Source: an uncultured Jannaschia sp. (lineage in GTDB: Bacteria > Pseudomonadota > Alphaproteobacteria > Rhodobacterales > Rhodobacteraceae). From it: a stretch of 64,000 nucleotides of DNA. Where the stretch lies: positions 1-64,000 of the forward strand of contig CANLTZ010000005.1 of the NCBI GenBank assembly GCA_947494145.1, written 5' to 3'. Shown here piece by piece: positions 1 through 5,911 of the stretch. The position numbers and the translations under genes are program-made. Every line of letters begins with the position of its first letter. Within the stretch, counting starts at the first letter, position 1. The notes beneath the pieces are model-generated. The model was not told where the DNA came from. It searched no databases and saw nothing but the letters and a program-made list of their open reading frames with translations.

Positions 1-86
1 TCCCGCAACAACTCAACCAACAACGTCCGACCCTCAACATCCGCCGAACGCAAAACACCATTCACCGTTAACGTGACATTCGTCAT
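1..86 (-). CDS. coxS: Aerobic CO dehydrogenase small subunit CoxS (5' end only)
   Basis: Only the first 28 codons are present; the gene runs off the left edge. The start codon at 86-84 is preceded by a purine-rich ribosome binding site (AGGGAGGAAG). The visible N-terminus reads MTNVTLTVNGVLRSADVEGR and continues TLLVELLR. This is the usual beginning of the (2Fe-2S) ferredoxin-like small subunit of xanthine-oxidase-family hydroxylases, in which the beta-hairpin precedes the first cysteine cluster; the cysteines lie outside the window. The upstream cofactor genes and the coxD/coxE homologues in the same direction favour the CO dehydrogenase small chain over another molybdenum hydroxylase. It would carry electrons from the molybdenum subunit to the flavin subunit. 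The large and medium subunits are not visible. Confidence 0.72.
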   Translation of the reverse strand, partial: MTNVTLTVNGVLRSADVEGRTLLVELLR

Positions 87-145
87 CGGTCTTCCTCCCT
101 ATCGTTGACGTTAAGAAAGCACGTGGTCGCCCGCGGAGGAAGCGC

Positions 146-1123
146 CTATTTCGCCGCGCGTTCGCGCGGCTGCGGGCGGGTGGGGATTTCGTTGAGCAGA
201 CCGCCCACCCCCATGCCCGCGATATCCCCGTGCGTGACGGCCACGCCGCAGACCAGACGCTCCAACACCCAATCGGCGCCGTTGAGCGCGGGCGACCGGG
301 CGCACCCCGGCAGACCGATCACCTGCGCGCGCCCCAGATCACCAAGAAACAACAGGTTGCCCGGATCGACGGGCATCCCGAAGCGCGTGAGCGTCCCGCC
401 CGCCGCCACGAGCGCCGCGGGGCCCACATCGCGCGGGTCGCAAGTGGCCGAGGCTGTCAAGATAAGGCGCAAGGGCGCTTGTCCGCGCGTCAGCGCCGCA
501 GTCAAGGCACCCGTCTCATGCGGCACCTCGGTGACGTGATGGGCCACGCCCAACCGGTCCAGCCGGGCCAGCACGGGGGCGGTTTTCTCGGGCGCGCCAT
601 CGAGCTTCGTCACGATCAACTCGGCCCGATCGATCGCCGGGCGGTGCAGGCGCAGCGCGCCCGCAGCACCGCTCGGCGGGTCCGGCAGCACGGCTCGATT
701 GGCGAAGAACGAGATGATCTTGACTGTCGCCACCATCATCCCCTCGGTCACGCGCTGCCATTCCGGCAAGGTTGCCACCGTCACCTCATCGGACAGCGCA
801 TTGAGCGCGTCGATCTTGGCGCGCGACACTTCCAACACGCCCGGCCCCGTCGCATGCAGATTGCAGCGACCAGTGAAGGGCGCGCGCGCCTCGATCCCGT
901 CGCTGGCCAGCGCGCAGGCAAGCCAGGCGGCCACCTCGTCTTCGGGAATGTCACCGTCCTGGGGCAGGCAAGCCACTACTTCGGTAAAGCCCGCCGCTTC
1001 CAGCCGGGCGGCCACGGCATCGTCGATCACCGTGCCCTTGCGCACCCGGCCCTCGGGCGTGGCCAGCGAATGGGCCAGCACGCCGCCCCGCGCTCGGTCC
1101 AACGGCATGGGGCCGAAGCTCAT
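146..1123 (-). CDS. Molybdopterin-binding protein (MoCF_biosynth-type domain)
   Basis: 325 residues. The C-terminal half (about 165-310) resembles the MoaB/Mog/MoeA-type molybdopterin-binding fold, with a conserved segment PGNLLFLGDLGRAQVIGLPG followed by CARSPALNGADWVLERL. This form is common next to xdhC and molybdenum hydroxylase genes in alphaproteobacteria, often fused to a MobA-like nucleotidyltransferase; that second domain is absent here. The start codon overlaps the stop of xdhC by four bases (ATGA), so translation is probably coupled, and coxS follows 59 bases downstream. The likely role is handling or modifying the molybdenum cofactor for the cox enzyme in the cytoplasm; the exact reaction is not known from sequence. 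Confidence 0.8.
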   Translation of the reverse strand: MSFGPMPLDRARGGVLAHSLATPEGRVRKGTVIDDAVAARLEAAGFTEVVACLPQDGDIPEDEVAAWLACALASDGIEARAPFTGRCNLHATGPGVLEVSRAKIDALNALSDEVTVATLPEWQRVTEGMMVATVKIISFFANRAVLPDPPSGAAGALRLHRPAIDRAELIVTKLDGAPEKTAPVLARLDRLGVAHHVTEVPHETGALTAALTRGQAPLRLILTASATCDPRDVGPAALVAAGGTLTRFGMPVDPGNLLFLGDLGRAQVIGLPGCARSPALNGADWVLERLVCGVAVTHGDIAGMGVGGLLNEIPTRPQPRERAAK

Positions 1124-2100
1124 GCCGCGCCGCCGGGTTTGCGCAACGCCTGGGTCATGGCCGCCAGGATCGCCACCGCGATTTCGCCGGGACTGCGCGA
1201 CCCGATATCGAGCCCGATGGGCGCATCGAGCCGCGCCAGCGCGTCGGGCGACACCCCCACCGCCGTCAACCGGTCGACCCGTTTGGCATGGGTCCGGGTG
1301 GAACCCAGGGCACCCACGTAAAAGGCCGGGCTGTCCAACGCGATCCGCAAGGCCGGGTCGTCGAGCTTCGGGTCATGGGTCAACAGCACAACGGCCGAGC
1401 GGGTATCGGGTGCGAAGGCAGCCATGGCCTCATCTGGCCAATCGTGAACCAGCGGCGTGTCCGGGAAGCGCGCGGGCGCGGCGAAGGCCTCGCGCGGGTC
1501 GATCACGGTCGCCGCATAGCCCGCCAGCCGCGCCATGGGCACCAGCGCCTGCGCGATATGGACGCCGCCCACAACGGCCAGCCGCAAGGGCGGCGCGTGA
1601 AGCGTCACGAAGGTCTCGCCATCGGGTTCGAAATCGCTGCGATCGCCAGTCAAACGTGTGGACAAGTTGGGTTCATCGACCAGAAAAGTGGTCCCGTTTT
1701 GCACATTTACGGCCTGGCCAACCGCCTCGGACCGCTTTCGCCGGGCCACCAGGTCAGCCAGCAAGTCGGGCGGCAGCGTGCCGCCTACCGGCTCCAACAG
1801 GACCTTGATCGTGCCACCGCAGGCCAAGCCAACGGCGAAGGCTTCGTCGTCACTGACCCCGTATTCCAGCACGCGGTGCTGGCCGTCACCCATGGCATCC
1901 AAGGCTTCGGCCACGACCGCGCCCTCAACGCAACCCCCTGAAACCGAACCGACAATTTCCGCGTTGGCCGAGATCGCCAATTGCGAGCCCCGGGGGCGCG
2001 GCGCGCTGCCCCAGGTTTCGATCACGGTGGCCAAGGCCGCGCCCGTGCCCGCCCGGTGCCATTCCAACGCCGCCTCGGGCGCGCCCTCCAAACGTTCCAT
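1120..2100 (-). CDS. xdhC: XdhC family molybdenum cofactor maturation protein
   Basis: 326 residues. The N-terminal XdhC/CoxI domain has TWGSAPRPRGSQ (about 29-40), GSVSGGCVEGAV (51-62) with Cys57, and GLACGG (91-96) with Cys94. The C-terminal part (about 170-320) is the Rossmann-like XdhC_C domain. Family members bind molybdenum cofactor, promote addition of the terminal sulfur ligand and hand it to a molybdenum hydroxylase. The start has a strong AGGAGG ribosome binding site. It leads the block xdhC, molybdopterin-binding protein, coxS, which supports a dedicated role for the CO dehydrogenase. The CoxI naming used in cox clusters would also fit. Confidence 0.92.
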   Translation of the reverse strand: MERLEGAPEAALEWHRAGTGAALATVIETWGSAPRPRGSQLAISANAEIVGSVSGGCVEGAVVAEALDAMGDGQHRVLEYGVSDDEAFAVGLACGGTIKVLLEPVGGTLPPDLLADLVARRKRSEAVGQAVNVQNGTTFLVDEPNLSTRLTGDRSDFEPDGETFVTLHAPPLRLAVVGGVHIAQALVPMARLAGYAATVIDPREAFAAPARFPDTPLVHDWPDEAMAAFAPDTRSAVVLLTHDPKLDDPALRIALDSPAFYVGALGSTRTHAKRVDRLTAVGVSPDALARLDAPIGLDIGSRSPGEIAVAILAAMTQALRKPGGAA

Positions 2101-2178
2101 GGCCGCTCCTCCTGTGGGAACGTGATACGCCGAAAGCCCCGGCCCCGAAAAGGCACGGCGGGGCCGCCAAGCAAGACG

Positions 2179-2637
2179 TTAACTCCAAGCCCTTGTCAAA
2201 AAGCAATTATTTCGGGCTGAGCGGATATCAACGAAGGCCACCCGCGCATCGGCCAACCGCGCCTCGACCTCTGGGGTTACATCCTGCTTGGGCACAACCG
2301 CCCCGGTGCCATAGAGGATGCGATTGTCTGCGCCATATGCCTTCACCAAATAGTCCGGCGAGGTCTGCAAAGCCGGGGGCGTCCCCTCGCCCTGCCAAGG
2401 TTTGCAGGACTTCTCGCAAAAGAAAATCGGCCCGGTTTCGGCATAGGGCTGGATGTCGGGAAAGGGCCGCGCGGCCAAGATCAGGAAGGACTCGCCCGCC
2501 GGGACGTCTTTCAAGCACGACCGGCATGGCGTGCCTTGGCCCGTGCTGATGGCCCGCTCAGCCGGCTGGCCGTAGGCGTCCGGCCCGCCTGAACGGATTT
2601 TCGCAGTAAAGTCCGGGTCGTAGGGTTCAAATTGCAT
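2179..2637 (-). CDS. DUF1203 domain protein
   Basis: 152 residues, cytoplasmic by appearance. It matches the DUF1203 pattern: a GxPCRSCLKDVPAGE segment near residue 40, a middle block with PYAETGPIFF, and the closing motif DIRSARNNC near the C-terminus. The start at 2637 is chosen over a longer reading because AGGAG lies seven bases upstream of this ATG. It sits between coxE and xdhC on the same strand, so it may be cotranscribed with the cox accessory genes. DUF1203 proteins have no established function; the conserved cysteines suggest a metal or redox role, but that is a guess. Confidence 0.8.
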   Translation of the reverse strand: MQFEPYDPDFTAKIRSGGPDAYGQPAERAISTGQGTPCRSCLKDVPAGESFLILAARPFPDIQPYAETGPIFFCEKSCKPWQGEGTPPALQTSPDYLVKAYGADNRILYGTGAVVPKQDVTPEVEARLADARVAFVDIRSARNNCFLTRAWS

Positions 2638-2759
2638 ATCGCGTCTCCTGCTGTTGCCATCACAGGTCACACGGGGCCCAGGCCGCGCGCGACCCGAATG
2701 CTGCGCCTTATGCGCGGGACACGGCGAACGGTGATGGCGATTGCGAAGGATGGATGCGC

Positions 2760-3989
2760 TTAACGAAGTCGCCCCAACTCACCCACATCATCGGGGCGCG
2801 ACAGAGCCTCGGCCAGCCCTTCCAGGGCGGCGATGGAATGGCCCGCGCGCAGGCTGTCCACATGGGGCAGCATGGCCTGGATGCCCACGGCTTTGGGCGC
2901 GAAGCCATCGAAGCGCAGAAGCGGGTTCAGCCAAATCACCTTGCGGGCCGTCAGATGCAGCCGCTTTGCCTCAAATGCCAGCCGGTCCGGCGCGCCCCGA
3001 TCCAGGCCGTCGGTCACCAGAAGCACCACGGCCCCCTGCCCCAACACCCGGCGGCTCCAATCGCGGTTGAAATCGTGCAGGCACTGGCCGATGCGCGTGC
3101 CCCCCTCCCAATCCTGGGCCTCGGCACCCGCGGCGGCCAGTGCCGCGTCCACGTCGCGGGTGCGCAGGTGGCGCGTGATGTTGGTCAGGCGGGTGCCGAA
3201 GGTGAAGGCATGGACCTCGGCCCAGCCTTGGCCTTGCGCGTTGGAGACCGCGTGCAGAAAATGCAGAAGCGCGCGCGAATAGGACGACATGGACCCCGAG
3301 ATATCGCACAGCGCGACCAGATTTGGCCAACGGGTGCGCTGCTTGCGATGGCGCAGTTCGGTCAGTTCCCCCTTGCGCAGCGCGGCCCGCAACGTGGCCC
3401 GGCGGTCTAGGCGCCCTTGCGGTGACGCGATCCGGCGCCGCGATGGCAGCGGCTTCACCGGCAGGCGCAGCTTCGCCAACATGCGGCGCGCCTGGGCCAT
3501 TTCGGCCACCGACATCTGCTCGAAATCGAGGCTGCGCAAACGCTCCTTCCCACTGGCGGTGGTGGAGGCGTCGATTTCCAACTCCTCCGGCGCCTCGCCC
3601 TCAGGCTCGGGACCAGGCTGGTCGTGCTGAGCCAGCAGCGCTTCGGCGGCGCGCTTTTCAGCGGCCTTGGCGCGGCGCTCTTCCTGCGTGCCGCGGATGG
3701 CGGGGCTGAGCAGGGAAATCATATGTTCCAGATAGCGGGGATCTCGCCAGTAGAGCCGGAAAAGCTGGCGGAAGGTGGCGCGGTGTTCGGGCCGCTGGAC
3801 GAAAACGGCCTCTAGCGCGTGATGGAAATCGTCGCGTTCCGTAAAGCCGGCCTGCGCCACGGCGCGCATGGCCAGAAGCAGCCGATCCGGCCCGGCGGGC
3901 AGACCCGCGCGGCGCAATGCGCCTGCGAAATGGGCGATGTTGTGGGCCAGCCGGGGGTTGTCTGGCAGGGCGATCGGCGCGTGTTCCAT
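2760..3989 (-). CDS. coxE: CoxE-type von Willebrand factor A protein
   Basis: 409 residues. An N-terminal helical region and charged linker (about 100-220) precede a VWA domain at about 222-395. The MIDAS metal site is complete: DISGSMS at 229-235, the threonine of GGTRIG near 298, and TDGLD at 326-330. In CO-oxidising bacteria CoxE works with the AAA+ ATPase CoxD in building the copper-sulfur-molybdenum active site. The matching CoxD gene is on the same strand at 4714-5592, but an opposite-strand gene and a repeat element lie between them. The start ATG at 3989 lies only 14 bases from the edge of the repeat, so its promoter and upstream sequence derive at least partly from that element. Confidence 0.88.
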   Translation of the reverse strand: MEHAPIALPDNPRLAHNIAHFAGALRRAGLPAGPDRLLLAMRAVAQAGFTERDDFHHALEAVFVQRPEHRATFRQLFRLYWRDPRYLEHMISLLSPAIRGTQEERRAKAAEKRAAEALLAQHDQPGPEPEGEAPEELEIDASTTASGKERLRSLDFEQMSVAEMAQARRMLAKLRLPVKPLPSRRRIASPQGRLDRRATLRAALRKGELTELRHRKQRTRWPNLVALCDISGSMSSYSRALLHFLHAVSNAQGQGWAEVHAFTFGTRLTNITRHLRTRDVDAALAAAGAEAQDWEGGTRIGQCLHDFNRDWSRRVLGQGAVVLLVTDGLDRGAPDRLAFEAKRLHLTARKVIWLNPLLRFDGFAPKAVGIQAMLPHVDSLRAGHSIAALEGLAEALSRPDDVGELGRLR

Positions 3990-4002
3990 GGATTGTGATT
4001 AA

Positions 4003-4111
4003 AGCGGTTTTCGAAAAACCTGAATCAGTATTTTCGAAAAACGTCCAGACATCGCATTGACGTTGCACCGTTTCACGAAAAGCTGATGGCTCAGGTTTTT
4101 CGAGAACCGCT
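4003..4111. repeat. 109-bp inverted-repeat element, copy A
   Basis: The ends are 21-base inverted repeats with one mismatch: AGCGGTTTTCGAAAAACC at the left and GGTTTTTCGAGAACCGCT at the right. The interior is also partly palindromic, so the whole unit can fold into a long imperfect hairpin. Copy B at 55425-55533 is the reverse complement with five differences in 109 bases. It has no coding capacity of its own. It looks like a short non-autonomous repeat (MITE- or REP-like) inserted between the start of coxE and the DUF4329 gene. Confidence 0.85.
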
Positions 4112-4188
4112 CTAGCAGGTGACGACTGCCAAGCCCATCTCTGTGACGCGCGCGCAACCCGGTGCGCACCCTATGCAAAGGACGCGCC

Positions 4189-4713
4189 ATGCGCTTGCCT
4201 CTTCTGGCGGCCCTCCTGCTGGCCCTGCCCCTCCCCGCGCTTGCGCAGGATGCGACAATTGTCGCGACGGCGCGCAGCGCCTTGAGCGACTTGCAGACCC
4301 CAAGCTTCCGAGAGGGCCGCGAATTCTGCGGCGTGATCGGGCGCCTTAGGGATGGCAGCCTCGCGATCACCCGGGGCTCAGGTGGCCGCGTCGACAGTTG
4401 TACGCCGCGCGGCTACGGCGCCATGTCCGAAGTGGTGGCCACATTTCACACCCATGGGTCTTACGCGCCAGAATTCGACAACGAAGTTCCGTCGCTTACG
4501 GATTTGCTCGTCGTCATGGCAGAGCGTGTGGATGGCTTCGTATCGACGCCGGGCGGGCGCTTTTGGTATGTGGACGGTATCCGGGGCGAGATCAGGCTGA
4601 TCTGCGGTCCGGGCTGTTTGCCCCAGGATCCCCGCTATGTGGATGATGAAGAGATACCCGAATATCTGGACCTGAACGGGCTGCGCGCGCGCACCCGGTT
4701 CATGATGCGGTAG
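4189..4713 (+). CDS. Secreted DUF4329 (JAB-like) protein
   Basis: 174 residues starting at the ATG at 4189, which gives a clean signal peptide (MRLPLLAALLLALPLPALAQ) and has AAGGA upstream. The mature part matches DUF4329: FCGVIGRL, then FHTHGSY with a His-x-His pair, then PSLTDL. The His-x-His plus Ser-x-x-Asp arrangement resembles the JAMM metal-binding motif of JAB proteases, so zinc binding is plausible but unproven. It is transcribed against the cox genes, its stop codon abuts the coxD stop (4713/4714), and it separates coxD from coxE. Similar domains occur in polymorphic toxin systems; here no toxin partner is visible. Confidence 0.75.
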   Translation: MRLPLLAALLLALPLPALAQDATIVATARSALSDLQTPSFREGREFCGVIGRLRDGSLAITRGSGGRVDSCTPRGYGAMSEVVATFHTHGSYAPEFDNEVPSLTDLLVVMAERVDGFVSTPGGRFWYVDGIRGEIRLICGPGCLPQDPRYVDDEEIPEYLDLNGLRARTRFMMR

Positions 4714-5592
4714 TCACGCGATTTCGGCGCGCACTTCGTCAAGGATACGTTTCGCTTCCGACCCCTGCAGTTTCTGGATATCGTCTTGATATTTCAGGAT
4801 CGCACCCAGCGTGTCGGCAATCACTTCCGGGGATAGCTCGATCATGTCGAGCGCCAGAAGACACTTCGCCCAGTCAAGCGTCTCGGCCACGCCGGGGCGC
4901 TTGAACAAGTCTTCGGTGCGCAATTTCTGGACGAAAGCCACTACTTCGCGGCTAAGCGCCTCGGATGCTTCCGGCGCGCGGGCGGCCACGATCTGCATCT
5001 CGCGTTCATGGCTTGGGTAGTCGACCCAATGGTACAGGCAGCGCCGTTTGAGCGCATCGTGAACTTCGCGCGTGCGGTTTGACGTCAGGATAACGATGGG
5101 CGGTTCGGGCGCCTTGATCGTGCCGGTTTCGGGGATGGTGACTTGGAAGTCAGACAGCGCCTCAAGCAAGAAGGCCTCAAAGGGCGCATCGGTTCGGTCG
5201 ATTTCGTCGATCAGGAGAACGGGGGGGCCCGCTGGATCAGGCCGCATGGCTTCGAGCAAGGGCCGGGCGATCAGGAAGTCGTCGGAAAAGAGGTCTGGCG
5301 CCGCCGTGCCGGCCGCTTCCGCCTGGCGAATGGCCATCATCTGACGGGCGAAATTCCATTCGTAGACGGCACTGGCGGCATCGAGCCCTTCATAGCATTG
5401 CAGCCGGATCAGACGTCGGCCCAAAGCGGCGGCGATGGCCTTGGCGATTTCGGTTTTGCCTGTTCCCGCCTCCCCTTCGAGAAAGAGCGGTCGGTTGAGG
5501 CGGAGCGACAAGAACGTGACGGTCGCGAGCGCCCTTCCACAGACATAGTTCTGTTCCGCAAGGGCAGCTTGGACGTCGTCGATCGAATTCAT
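4714..5592 (-). CDS. coxD: CoxD-type MoxR family AAA+ ATPase
   Basis: 292 residues from the ATG at 5592; a GTG nine codons upstream is possible but has no better ribosome binding site. The Walker A is GEAGTGKT (40-47), the Walker B LLIDEIDR, and sensor 1 TSNRTRE. It belongs to the MoxR group, in which an AAA+ protein pairs with a VWA protein to remodel a target enzyme. CoxD of CO oxidisers is needed for insertion of sulfur and copper into the molybdenum site of CO dehydrogenase. Its partner CoxE lies further along the strand but not adjacent, so normal operon coupling may be broken. It acts at the inner face of the membrane or in the cytoplasm. Confidence 0.88.
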   Translation of the reverse strand: MNSIDDVQAALAEQNYVCGRALATVTFLSLRLNRPLFLEGEAGTGKTEIAKAIAAALGRRLIRLQCYEGLDAASAVYEWNFARQMMAIRQAEAAGTAAPDLFSDDFLIARPLLEAMRPDPAGPPVLLIDEIDRTDAPFEAFLLEALSDFQVTIPETGTIKAPEPPIVILTSNRTREVHDALKRRCLYHWVDYPSHEREMQIVAARAPEASEALSREVVAFVQKLRTEDLFKRPGVAETLDWAKCLLALDMIELSPEVIADTLGAILKYQDDIQKLQGSEAKRILDEVRAEIA

Positions 5593-5911
5593 GACCGCAT
5601 GGGGCACGAAGCGGCCCACGGGGTCAACCGGAGATCGGCACGGCGCTGAGACGACCTTTGGCCAGCGTTGCCCTGACTATGTTCAACCGACATCCGCCGC
5701 TTCGGGGGTCGCGGTCAGCAAGGGCACTGAACACCTAGTGGTTGCCAAAGGGACGGGACAGTCCGTCTGTCAGATCGATTTTGCCGGCGGTCAAACCGGC
5801 GAACGTGTCGCGACCCTTCAGGCGCAGTCGTGTCGGTCCAGTGCCTCTGATCAAAGGCTCGCGCCCGGGGGGCGCAGGACCATTGGCAGCGGACTGTCTT
5901 CGGTGAACCCG
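5593..5911. other. Intergenic region upstream of coxD
   Basis: No gene of convincing quality is seen. It must hold the coxD promoter and the end of the receptor transcript, both on the minus strand. A short hairpin at 5861-5875 (GCGCCC, GGG, GGGCGC) follows the receptor gene but lacks a clear T-tract. No recognisable operator or riboswitch was identified. Confidence 0.4.

Noticed and set aside
230-1321. Long plus-strand reading frame antisense to the molybdopterin-binding and xdhC genes
   Set aside because: Its protein is His/Gln/Arg-rich with no recognisable family, has no ribosome binding site, and lies opposite well-supported genes.
4011-4060. Palindromic segments of copy A as a simple terminator for the DUF4329 or coxE gene
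   Set aside because: It lies upstream of both starts, and the second copy elsewhere shows it is a dispersed repeat.
3658-4068. Minus-strand frame whose start lies in repeat copy A (QRQCDVWTFFENTDSGF)
   Set aside because: The start comes from the repeat, and the rest is the coxE coding sequence in the wrong frame. The same peptide appears from copy B, as expected of a repeat.
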